Assembly: GCA_964007475.1 (NCBI GenBank)
Contig: OZ023273.1
Coordinates: 112,639,812 to 112,703,811, forward strand
DNA length: 64,000 nucleotides
Source of the DNA: Hybos culiciformis
Lineage: Eukaryota; Arthropoda; Insecta; Diptera; Hybotidae
Direction of reading: 5' to 3'
Shown piece by piece: positions 26,501 through 37,978 of this stretch. Positions within the stretch are counted from its first letter, which is position 1. Each line of letters opens with the position of its first letter. The position numbers were made by a program, and so were the translations under genes. Below the pieces are notes generated by a model, which saw nothing but the letters and a program-made list of their open reading frames with translations, was not told where the DNA came from and made no database searches.

Positions 26501-29500
26501 TTGAGAAAGGTCAACCGTTAAGTGAAAATAGTTTACGTCAATTGATTTATTGCGATTTTACAAATCCTAAAGCTGATTCACGTAATTATGTTGAAGTTCT
26601 AGACATAGATGAGCTCAAAAATGTCGTGGAAGCGTATTTGGCTGAATTTAATAGTATGACAAAAAAACCAATGAATTTAGTGTTATTTAGGTTTGCTATC
26701 GAGCACTTATCAAGAGTATGCCGAGTCATAAAACAACCGAGAAGTCATTCTTTTCTAATTGGTGTTGGTGGCTCAGGCCGTCAAAGCTTAGCTCGCTTAT
26801 CTGCACACATTTGTGATTATGAATTATTTCAGGTAGAAATCCCACGTCAATATGGTTTATTTGAATGGCATGAAGACATTAAAACAATTTTGAGAAAAAT
26901 TAGTTCAGGGGATTTACATGGAGTATTTTTATTTACTGACATACAGGTGATTTGCTTTATTATATTTGTATTTTAAACCCAACTACATTCAAATCATCTA
27001 TGTGTATTCGCAGATTAAAGAGGAAACTTTCCTTGAAGATATAAGTAACTTATTAAACTCAGGCGAAGTTCCAAATTTATTCACAAATGAGGAGAAAAGC
27101 GAAATAATGGAGAAAATGAGACAGATCGATAAGCAGCGCGATAAATCAGTACAGACTGATGGAAGTGCTGTTGCATTGTTCAATCTTTTTGTTCAGGCAG
27201 GAAACATTCAGACGATATTTCGTTATCCATATTATAAAATTAATAAATTTTCCTTTAATAGACGTGTAGAGATCAATTGCATATAATTCTAGCCATGTCA
27301 CCTATTGGAGATGCAATCAGAGTTCGGATTCGTAAGTTCCCTTCAATTGTCAACTGTTGCACAATTGATTGGTTTCAGCCATGGCCCGAAGATGCTTTGT
27401 TAGCAGTTTCAACAAAATTTTTAGCAGAAATTGAATTAACGGACCATGAAAGACAAGCATCTATAGATATGTGTATGGATTTCCATATTTCAAGCCAAAC
27501 ATTATCAGAGCAGTTCTATCTCCGCTTAAGACGTTATAACTATGTAAGTCAATATTTTTGCGAAAAGATTTGTAGTGAATAGAATCTGAGATTGAAATAT
27601 TCTTACAGGTAACACCTACTTCCTATTTAGAGTTAATTCAAACTTTCAAAAGTCTATTAGGAGAAAAGAGGAGGTGCGTTTCAATTGAATGCTTTTATTT
27701 TTATTTCAATTACATTAATATATTTATTTCAGATCTGTTTTGCAGAGCAGGGATAGATATTTAACTGGAATATCGCAACTCTTAGTGGCCGCGCAACAAG
27801 TTGCAGTAATGCAGGAACAATTAGAAGCACTAGAGCCGAAGCTTAAAATTGCCGCTGAAGTTGTATGTATTTTTGGAAAATTTTGTTGATTTGATTTTTT
27901 CAATTTTGTCCACTTTTCCAATGATAGAAACCTGCTTTTCTAAGTACAACGTAAATATAATTTTATTATTCTTCAGGTCGCCGAGCAGGTAAGTAAAGTT
28001 CAAGCAGATAGTCAAATTGCCGCCGCTCAACGTGAGATAGTAAAACTTGATGAGGCAAAAGCTACAGAGCAAGCTGCTGTTGCATCAGGTATTAAAGAGG
28101 AATGTGATTTAAAATTAGCCGAAGCTCTCCCAATCTTAAATAGTGCGTTAGCTGCCCTAAACACATTGACTCAGGCAGATATTTCGATTGTCAAGACCAT
28201 GAAATCTCCACCGATTGGTGTGAAAATTACAATGGAAGCAGTTTGTATTTTGAAGGATCTTAAGCCTGATCGAATTCCAGCTCCATCAGGCATGGGTTTG
28301 ATTGACGATTATTGGGGGCCATCTAAGCGAGTATTGGGCGATATTCGATTTTTAGACAGTTTGCTTAACTTTGATAAAGATAATATTCCTCCAAAAGTTA
28401 TACAAAAATTAAATGAACGTATTCTAAATAATGATAACTTTGATCCTGACAAAGTTAAATTAGCTTCAACAGCCTGTGAAGGATTGTGTAGATGGATAAT
28501 TGCTATTGTAAAATATGATGTTGTGGCTAAAGTAATTGCTCCGAAGAAGGTAGCTTTGCAAGCAGCGGAAGATCTATACAATGTAAAGAATTTTGTAATT
28601 AAAATTATTTTGTAATTTAAAACTATATACACTTTTTTAGGCTGCTAAGAAAGTATTACAAGAAAAATTGGATCAGTTGGCGCGTGTTGAGGCTAATTTA
28701 GCTGAAATTCAAAGAATTCTTGAAGAACAGCAAAGACAATATAAGTATGTTTATAGATACTGTATGATATTCTCGCTTAATGTTTTAAAAATGTGAAAGA
28801 CTAGTGCAAAAAAATAAGTGTTTTTCTTCCCATGAATTATTTGTACATTATATTTTGTAACTCATATTCACACACAAATTCCTTAGACGTTAAGTAATCT
28901 AATATAATGGACCACGGCCTCAACAAAATTTTTAGAGTAGTCTCAGAAGAAACTAAAACACGAAATTTGATATGTAATACATAAAAATAAAAAAGCCTAA
29001 ACACTTCTTTATGGGCAAAAATCTAATTTGTGACAGAAAATTAAACTAACTGCATGTACGGCCCTAATAAGACCTCTATTACATATGGTTGTCAATGTGT
29101 TTTAACGGAAGCGTATCGAATTAAAAAAATTAAAAGGAAATGAAAAAATATATATGTAAACATACACTATACACATACGTATTTGGGTAAATACTGTTTA
29201 TAAATTTTTAGGAGTCTTCAGGCTGAGCATTTATGGTGTACGAAAAAACTTCAACGAGCCCAGGAGCTTATATCGGGTTTAGGTGGCGAAAAAACTAGAT
29301 GGTCAGAATCAGCTAAAGCGTTAGATCAAACTTATAACAATTTAACAGGAGACATTTTGATTTCTTCTGGAGTCGTTGCTTATTTGGGACCATTCACGAT
29401 TGATTTTCGTGCAGAACAAATTAAACTTTGGGTAGAGAAATGCAAATCACTTGATATAGTGTGTAGTGAACAATTTCAGTTACAAGAAATACTTGGACAA

Positions 29501-32500
29501 GCTGTTGAAATCCGTGCTTGGAATATAAATGGATTACCTAGTGATGCATTTTCAGTTGAAAGTGCTATTATAATAAAGTAATAAATTTGAATTAATTAAA
29601 AGTACTTACAATTTTGACTTGACATATATGATTAATTTAGAAATTCAAGGCGATGGCCATTAGCCATAGATCCTCAAGGCCAAGCAAATAAGTGGATAAA
29701 AAATATGGAAAAAAATAATAAATTATGTGTTATTCGATTAAATCAGTCTGATTATACAAGGGTTTTAGAAAATGCAATCCAATTTGGGCTGCCAGTACTG
29801 TTGGAAAATATTGGAGAAGAAGTTGATCCAATATTAGGTAACATTACAATATGATTACAAGTTCTTAAAGCCAATATAAAACGATGATGTTCACTTAATC
29901 TATTTTTATTCCAGAAACAATTCTTCTTAAGCAAACATTTAAACAAGGCGGAGCATTGTGTATCAAACTTGGAGATTCCATTATTGAATATAATGGAGCT
30001 TTCAAGTATTATATTTTTAAATAAGCTTTTATTTGGTTTAGTTTAAAAATATTTTTTTCTACAAATTTAGGTTTTACATGACCACAAAAATGAGAAATCC
30101 ACATTACTTACCGGAAATCGCTGTCAAAGTTACTTTGTTAAATTTCATGATAACAGAACAAGGACTGCAAGATCAAATTTTGGCAATAACTGTGGCGAGA
30201 GAACGGCCAGATTTAGAAGCGGAAAAAAATAATTTGATTGTGCAAGGTGCTGAAAATAAGCGTATGTTAAAAGAAACCGAAGATAAGATATTAGAAGTTT
30301 TGTCTACCGCGGAAAATATTTTGGAAGATGAAACAGCAGTTCAAGTTTTGAGCTCGTCGAAAGTTTTGGCAAATGAAATAAGTGAGAAGCAAGCAATAAC
30401 AGAAGCAACAGAAAAACAAATAGATATCGCCAGATTAGCATACACTCCAATTGCAGTTCACTCTACAATTTTATTTTTCACTATAGGTACTTTTTTTTTA
30501 ACCTCTCTAATTAAGTTTTTACTGAGGTGCAGTTAGAAATTGAATAATTTTTTTCCTTTTGACTAATTTGATTAACCAGAATATTAGATACACATATTAC
30601 ACTTACACAGTACACACATGCCTAAACTGTTTTTTTGGGAACTCCTTTACAATGCAAATGCATCCATTAGGTTAATATTAATATAAAATGTTTTTAGAAT
30701 ATTAAATTATAAATTAGTTTAAGTGTTGATTTAAAAGCTTTTTTTTTTACTTTTCAAGCCGTTCTGGCGAATATAGATCCAATGTACCAATATAGTTTAG
30801 GATGGTTTGTGGGTTTGTACATAAGCTCAATCGATAACACCGAGAAAATTGATGATGTTGATGAAAGATTGAAAGATTTAAGAACCCATTTTACTTACAG
30901 TTTGTATGTGAACATTTGTAGGAGCTTATTTGAACAGGTATGTTGCTTCTAAAAATAGTTTTGCTTATTTTGTTTCAATCATGCTTCTGTATATTTAAGG
31001 ACAAATTATTATTCTCGTTAATTCTTTGCATTAATTTGATGTTGCATGATCATAGAATTGATGTTGCGGAATGGATGTTTTTGCTAACTGGAGGAGTTGG
31101 ATTAGACAATCCTGATAAAAATCCGGCTAAGTGGTTGCCCATAAAAAACTGGGATGAAATGTGTAGGTTGAAAGAATTGTTTGCCTTTAAAGAATTAGTA
31201 AATGATTTTAAAGCAAAAATTGATGAATGGAGAATTTTTTATGATTCAGAAATTCCACAATCTGCTTCGATTCCGAGTCCGTGGGAAGAAAACTTATCCA
31301 AAATGCAAAAATTAACCCTACTTCGGGTATTCAGACCAGATAAGTTAGTACCAGCGGTTCAAAATTTTGTTTTAGGTAAATATAATAATAGTTTTTTAAA
31401 TATATATAGCCTCCTCGAGACCATTGTTGAGTCTATGTGAACTTCTTATCAAAAGATTATATCGTGATAAAATCTTTGAGTTTTGATTCTTCGGTTTGAG
31501 TTTAAAGTTCTGGTCAAGACTAAATTTTATTTTATCAAAAATGTAAAATGCAATGATTATCAATTAATAAAAAATAACAATTTAGAAAAAATATGAAGAA
31601 TCATACGATATTTTTTCTTAAGTTACGTTAGGTTTTTCTATTATTAAAGTTAGGTAGATTTAATTATTTTGGTTAAATGTTGAATTGCTACAACCGCCAC
31701 ATACATATATATAATATAATAATTAAAATGTTATTTTTTCAGATGAAATGGGTAAAAAATTTGTTGAACCACCTTCATTTGATTTACCATCTTCATTTTC
31801 TGATTCGCACTGCTGTATTCCTTTAATATTTATTTTGACACCTGGAAGTGATCCTACAGCTACTTTGCTAAAGTTTGCTGATGACCAAGGTTTCGGCGCT
31901 AACAGATTATTTTCGTTATCTCTTGGTCAAGGTCAAGGACCAATCGCGCTAAAAATGATAGAAGACAGCACTAAGCTAGGAAACTGGGTTGTTTTACAAA
32001 ACTGCCATTTAGCAAAAAGTTTTATGCCGACATTGGAAAAAATTTGCGAAACTTTAACTCCAGATACTACACATCCTGATTTTCGTTTATGGCTCACATC
32101 ATATCCAGCTGACCATTTCCCTGTTGTTGTTCTTCAGAATGGTATTAAAATGACAAACGAACCTCCGAAAGGATTACGATCAAATATTATACGTTCATAC
32201 ATAAGCGATCCAATCAATGATGAAGAATGGTTTGAATCTTGCAAACAAGGCCAGATATTTAAACGTTTACTCTATGGTCTTTGCTTTTTCCATGCAGTTA
32301 TTCAAGAACGACGTTATTTTGGTCCAATTGGTTGGAACATTCCGTACGAATTCAATGAAACTGACTTAAGAATCAGTTTAACACAGTTGAAAATGTTTTT
32401 AGATGAATACGCAGAGGTGAATTTTGAAGCTTTACGATATTTAACTGGAGAGTGTAACTATGGTGGACGAGTAACAGATGATTGGGACAGAAGAACATTA

Positions 32501-35500
32501 AAAACGATTTTAAGTAAGTTTTATTGCGAACAGTTAATAGATGAAGAGAAAATGTATTATTTCAATGAAACTGATATTTACTACGCACCAATTGAACAAG
32601 ATTATGAAGCTTTTATAGAATTTACAAAACAATTGCCTTTGTTAACAAAACCATCGGTGTTTGGTTTTAATCAAAATGCTGATATACTTAGAGATCAGAA
32701 GGAAACAGATATGTTATTGAATCATACATTATTAACCCAGGTACAATCTATATAATTGAAATATTGTTTTTTTGCAAGAAAATGCTTAATTGAACTTTTT
32801 CTTTTGAATTTCACTTTCTAAAGGATCGAATAGTAAGTAAAAGTATAAAATTATTAAATTGTGCAATTGTTATGGCTTCACAAAATTATAATTAACAGAG
32901 ATGAAAATTTCGAAAATAAGAACTTTTCTCACAAATTTTATTATTTTAAAAAAACACAACCCATAAAAACAAAGTTTTTGATATAAATCCTTTATATGCG
33001 AGGTAATTGATATGAAGTTCATACAAAGGTGTGTGTGTGTTATATGCGAGGTAATTGATATGAAGTTCTGTGTGTGTGTGTGAGTCTGTGATGCCAAAGT
33101 ATATTGTTATCGATGACAAAGTGATGTACAAAATTTTACCTCGATTGGATACCGAAAATTGGGTCTATTTAGACTTACTAAGTTTGGAGACCAGGTAGTG
33201 AAGTTTATATAAATGTGTGTGTGTGATGCCAAAGAGAATTTTAGCTTAATTGGGTACCGGGAAGTGGGTCATTTTTAACTTTGTAAGTTTGTGAAAACTG
33301 CGGTCAAGTTCATATATAAATGTGTGTGAATGTGTCGATGCCAAACTGCATTGTCATTAGGGTGACCAGACATACCCCATTCTGGGGTAGGCTACCCCAT
33401 TTTTGATTGAATTTTCCTGAAATACCCCATTTCCAAAATCTGTAATGGGGTAGGAAAAAATACCCCAAAAACACCTAAAATATTTTTTTTTTATATCTAG
33501 TAAATTTCAGCATTATGAGGTCAACTTTTATTATTATCAATTGAACAGATAATGTAAAGAAAGATAAAAAGTTATCACTTATTCCACTGTTTTTCTTATC
33601 ACTTAAAAAATCTTTCATAAACTCAGTAATCTTTTCTTTTCAAATGATTTTTTATTTTTCTTTTTCTTTGGGATAGAAGAAAAAAAAAATAAAATTCCCT
33701 TTATGTTTTGATTTTTAAAATTCGAACTCTGCTGATATGTCGTTATCATTATAAATTAATTTAATAAATTATTAAAAATATATAAAATATATTATTCAAA
33801 AAAAAAAAATATATATATATATATATTATTTGGAAGAAAACTGAAAGGAAACTGAAAACTGAAAAATATAATTTAGATATAAGATTCGAAAATTAAAAAA
33901 ATTCAATTGTGTTGTAGTTCGATGTAAGTTTTTTGTTTTTCGTTTTTGATTTAAACTTTTTTTTTGTTAGTTATTAAATATTACAGAGAATTAAAAAGTT
34001 TGTTTTATTTTTATATAGTGAAAAACGAAAAAAAAAACCATCAATAAAATACTACCCCAAAAATATATTTTTGATCTGGTCACCCTAATTGTCATCGACG
34101 ACAAAGCGATGTACAAAATTTCAGCTCGATTGGATATCGGGAAGTGGGTCAATTTTGACTTTCTAAGTTTGCGGACCCGGTGGTGAAATGAATATAAAGG
34201 TGAATGTGTCGATGTCAAAGTCCATTGTCATCGACGACAAAGCCATGTGCAAAATTTCAGCTCGATTGGATACCGGGAAGTGGGTCAATTTTAACTTTCT
34301 AAGTTTGTGGAAACGAAGTGAAGTTAATATAAAGGATTCAAAAATATTTTATTATTTGGATATTTTAAAGCTCTGCTTTGTATTCTTAATCAAGTTTATT
34401 TATTAGGTACCTACATTAAAATTAAAATTTATCGCTATTTTATTTACCAGATCTGGGAATTGCATGCAATGCATTTAATTAAAATTTAAAAACTTCCTTT
34501 AAAATGTAATGTCAGTCATAAATATAATATTTTTATGATGTCAAGTAATAACTACAATTATCATTACACAAAGTTGTAAGAAATTAATTAAATCCTTACC
34601 ACTTTCATTTACTACCCTTGGGTATTAAAAAAAAAATTGTGACGGATAGTTCTTATTTTCGATATTATTTGCATTAATTAGTTATAATTAGATAATCAAT
34701 TTTCGCAATGTAATGCAATAATTTTACTTTTTGTCTCAAAAATAGGACTTATTAAAAAAAAGGGTAAGTACTTTAATTATGATCTTAAATTATTATTAAC
34801 CACAAAGAAATTTTTAAATAAAATGCACTTTTTTTCTTAAAATAAAAATCACAGCAATTAGAAAAGAGTCAGGTAATTTACATTGAAAAATTATCCAAAG
34901 AATTCCCTGAAAACCTTTTTCTTCCAATGATTCCTAAAATTCCTTCTTTCCTATCCGAAAAGGATGCGTTATCCTCATCAGGCGGTGGAGAAAGTTTGTC
35001 GCCTGAAGTACTTGCCAACAACGTTGCAACGGATATATTAAGCAAATTACCTAAAAATTTTGATCGAGACGCAGTCTTAGGAAAATTTCCAACTAGTTAT
35101 CACCAAAGCATGAATACTGTGTTGGTTCAAGAGATGGTACGTTTTAATGTATTATTGTCTTTGGTAAGAAGCAGTTTGGAAACTATGAGAAAAGCTATTA
35201 AAGGTAAATCTTTTTTTGAATACAAAAATAAGATAAACAAAAAACAGTTTTTTTTTATCTTACTGCAGGATTAATTGTAATGTCGGCACCAATTGAAGCT
35301 TTATATAAATCTATTATTCTTGGAAAAATACCTCAAATGTGGGCAGGAAAAAGTTATCCCAGCTTAAAACCTGTAGGAAGTTACGTCATTGATTTTCTTC
35401 ATCGATTAGAGTTTTTACAAACATGGTATGAAGAAGGTTCGCCAATAACATTTTGGTTATCCGGTTTTTTTTTCACTCAAGCTTTCTTAACTGGAGCACA

Positions 35501-35915
35501 ACAGAATTATGCTCGAAAACACATAATTCCAATTGATTTACTTGCTTTTGACTACGAAATTTTATCGGAAGAGAAAATGTCAATTGCCCCAGAAGATGGA
35601 GTCTACGTTTATGGATTGTTTTTGGAAGGAGCTCGTTGGGATAGAACTGACAAATATTTGGCTGAATCATTCCCAAGAGAGCTGTTTGATACTGTACCAT
35701 TAATTTGGATAAAGCCTTTCAGAAAATCTGATATAAAGGTCAGACACACCTATTTATGTCCGTTGTATAAAACTGCAGAGAGACGAGGTGTTTTAGCAAC
35801 AACGGGACATAGTTCAAATTTCGTTGTACCAATGTTATTAGATTGTAATCCAAATCAAAGCCCTTCGCATTGGATTATGCGTGGGACCGCCTTGCTATGC
35901 CAATTAAGTTTTTAA
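17567..35915 (+). CDS. DNAH7: Axonemal inner-arm dynein heavy chain, DNAH7/3/12 type, copy A
   Basis: Motor subunit of a single-headed inner dynein arm of cilia and sperm flagella. Exons: 17567-17825, 18511-18718, 18792-19004, 19251-19413, 19472-19702, 19844-20548, 20756-21340, 21404-21816, 21898-22051, 22141-22272, 22340-22816, 22870-23028, 23219-23549, 23610-23659, 23723-23869, 23932-24011, 24103-26100, 26160-26946, 27014-27196, 27262-27543, 27609-27673, 27733-27862, 27977-28582, 28641-28744, 29212-29577, 29641-29837, 29915-30005, 30071-30486, 30759-30937, 31000-31375, 31743-32740, 32824-32832, 34746-34763, 34855-35203, 35269-35915. They sum to 12,108 nt, 4,035 residues, close to human DNAH7 (4,024). 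P-loops: AAA1 GPAGTGKT (about 1292), AAA2 GLPFGGKT (1573), AAA3 GPTGTGKS (1941), AAA4 GVGGSGRQS (2302); stalk and microtubule-binding tip about 2560-2830; the C-terminus [11 protein letters not shown] is DNAH7-like. Intron 19 starts GC. The 9- and 18-nt exons are uncertain; omitting them keeps frame. A non-coding exon probably ends at 16459 and splices to 17550. AATAAA at 36023. Confidence 0.95.
18026..18051. repeat. TTTA microsatellite
   Basis: Consecutive TTTA units in intron 1 of dynein copy A, leading into a CATATGACAATAAAAAAGCC stretch. Confidence 0.7.
18246..18290 (+). repeat. TTAGG run with attached repeat tail
   Basis: Four TTAGG units are followed by GTTACGGGTCGAGAATTCCC. The same combination (TTAGG units, then a GGGTTGGAAATTCC-like tail) recurs at 47098, and a TTAGG-like head occurs at 43513. 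It is therefore a dispersed element with a telomere-like head rather than a telomere remnant alone. Confidence 0.6.
32993..34334. repeat. Tandem array, about 135-bp unit, dynein A intron 32
   Basis: Four units start at GATGCC/GATGTC words at 33090, 33225, 33337 and 34211. Each carries GACAAAG, a TTTCAGCTCGATTGGATACC-like block and GGGAAGTGGGTCAATTTT. The second unit is about 112 bp. Unit 3 is split by the hAT insertion at 33358-34087. Before them are two 48-bp direct repeats (32993 and 33041) built on TATATGCGAGGTAATTGATA, with GT runs. Confidence 0.75.
33358..34087. mobile_element. hAT-type MITE, exact 8-bp target duplication
   Basis: Terminal inverted repeats TAGGGTGACCAGA and TCTGGTCACCCTA bound a 730-bp AT-rich element with no transposase frame. 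ATTGTCAT occurs immediately on each side (33350-33357 and 34088-34095). The 8-bp duplication and the GGGTGACCAGA end are typical of hAT elements. Subterminal TACCCCA words repeat in both ends. Confidence 0.85.
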
Positions 35916-37963
35916 ACAAGTCAATCAAACAACATATTAATATTTTTTTATATTATGTTTTATAATTTTTATTTTTACAAATTTGTCACATATGTACAAT
36001 TTTTATATAACACAATATTTTTAATAAATAATCAAATACTAATGATAAATTAAATTATAGTAGTGCATCATTTAGATAAACTTTTTATCTATTCATATCC
36101 TGATATAATTGTTGAATTATTTTATTTGGTAAATTATTAAGCTCACATCTTTGTTATAATATACCTAATTTAAAAATTTTAAAATAAAAAAAAATTAACT
36201 CAAAATCTTACTAGCTGGTTTTGTGAATATTAAAGATATAAAAGTTTTGATTTAATGAATGCTATGCAATTAGGTGGCCGGAAGTAATTTATTTATTTGT
36301 TTAGCTTACATCAACCTTAATTCAATAATGCAATAAATACAAAAAATTACGATGCAATAAACTACAATGAATATTTTCTTAAAATTAAGGCAAAAGTTTT
36401 AAATAAGTACAAATAAATAAGCACTCAAAACTTATAATGTTCGTCCGTCCGTCCTCAAGTAAAATGCTTGTACCTAATGAACTATTCTTAAGCGAATTCG
36501 ATTCTTTGAATGCCAAAATTTCCGCAATCTCATTCACTTTTACCTTGACTAAAGGATGAGATTCTACATTTTCGGATTTGGATATAAGTATTTTACATTT
36601 TTTTTTAAAGTTTTCATGAATTACTATAAAAATTAGTGAGTTAGGTAGTTAGATGTCGACTAGACAAATTTGTGTGAAATGTTAAGCCTTTAAAGACGAT
36701 TATTGGATAATTCTAAATCAAAATGTATACTGATTTATGTAAATTATTACCGAGATTATTACATAAAATATGTACCTATAAAAATTTTATTTAAAATTAT
36801 TTTAAATACGAAAGCATTTAAATTAATTCAAACCACCCGAATGAAAATTTAAGAAAAAATCATATAAGCTTAATCTTAATGCTCATTTAATTGTAGTTGT
36901 AGATCTTAAATTATTTCGAAAACTTTCTTTTCGATAACATTGCTCTACTTTCAAACATCATTATTGAAATTTTCCTTCATCGCAACAACAAAGTTTAAAA
37001 GACTTGCGGCATAAAAAAGTTGAAAAATAAAATTTTTTTGGAGGAAGCTCTTTCTCAAATATTAACATCAAATTATTTATTACATTTATTGTTCTCGTTT
37101 CATGATTTTCAATGACATTTTTATAATTTATTGTGTTTCATTTTGGTTTTTTTTTTGAATCCAAGGAATATCCAAGGCAACCAATAATTTAAAAAAAATA
37201 AACTTCAGAATTTTCAAAAATCAAAGCACTGTCAATAATTTAGAAAATAATTTTATAATAAATTTTTTGAAAAAATCAAATAAATAAATTATATAATTTT
37301 CTTTTTAACGGTAAGTTAAATAATTTACTAAAATTACATTATAGTATAAATCTAAATATTGTAATAATTACAAAAAAAAAATTTGGGTCTCGAGATGAAG
37401 TTTGAACAAACTTATCGCGATATAAAAATATGTATAATATTTAAAAAAAAACACTCGAGCGTATTATAAGACAGCATTATTTGAATACATCGTGAATGAG
37501 AATTATAGTCTAATCGAAATTAAATTAAAGAGCCAAGCATGATATTTAAAATAAACAATACTAGTTTATTAATTGATTTTGAATATGTTTCTGGCCGTCC
37601 ATCAAAAATTAAAAACGGACCATAAACATGCCTTCATTTTCTGTCTATCCACACTAAAAAGTTTATTTATTACTATTAAACCATTAATTTTACAAATTAA
37701 TTCCAAAAATGCATAATCTTGTTTTTCATCGAAGCTAAAAATGTTAAGTTCCAGAGTTAGAAGCTCTCAACTTTCCTAGGGTCGGGATTGAAATTTTTTT
37801 TTAACAATCAAGGATTTGAACTAGTCAAGAAATCTAAATGTGAAAAGCGGTGTTTTTTGTTTTTTTTTTTTTGAATAATTTTCAATAATAATTTTGTCGC
37901 TGCAATAATTCAGAAGTTTCAATTGTGCAATAAATTAATTTTATGCTTCGTTCAAAAATTCAG
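35916..37963. other. Spacer between the two dynein copies
   Basis: Holds the 3' UTR of copy A (AATAAA 36023-36028) and the upstream region of copy B. The proposed non-coding first exon of copy B ends at donor 37310/37311 (AACG-GTAAGTT) and would splice to 37964. An X-box-like motif is at 37168-37181. No other gene is seen. Confidence 0.6.
37168..37181 (+). promoter_or_regulatory. Candidate RFX X-box half site upstream of dynein copy B
   Basis: ATATCCAAGGCAAC repeats the core found upstream of copy A and is followed directly by CAAT. It lies about 130 bp before the proposed first donor. The 5' half of the X-box is weak, so binding is a guess. Confidence 0.35.
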
Positions 37964-37978
37964 CTAATGACTTGAACA

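Noticed and set aside
32870..33131. THTHT-containing minus-strand frames
   Set aside because: Translations of a GT-rich simple repeat in an intron.
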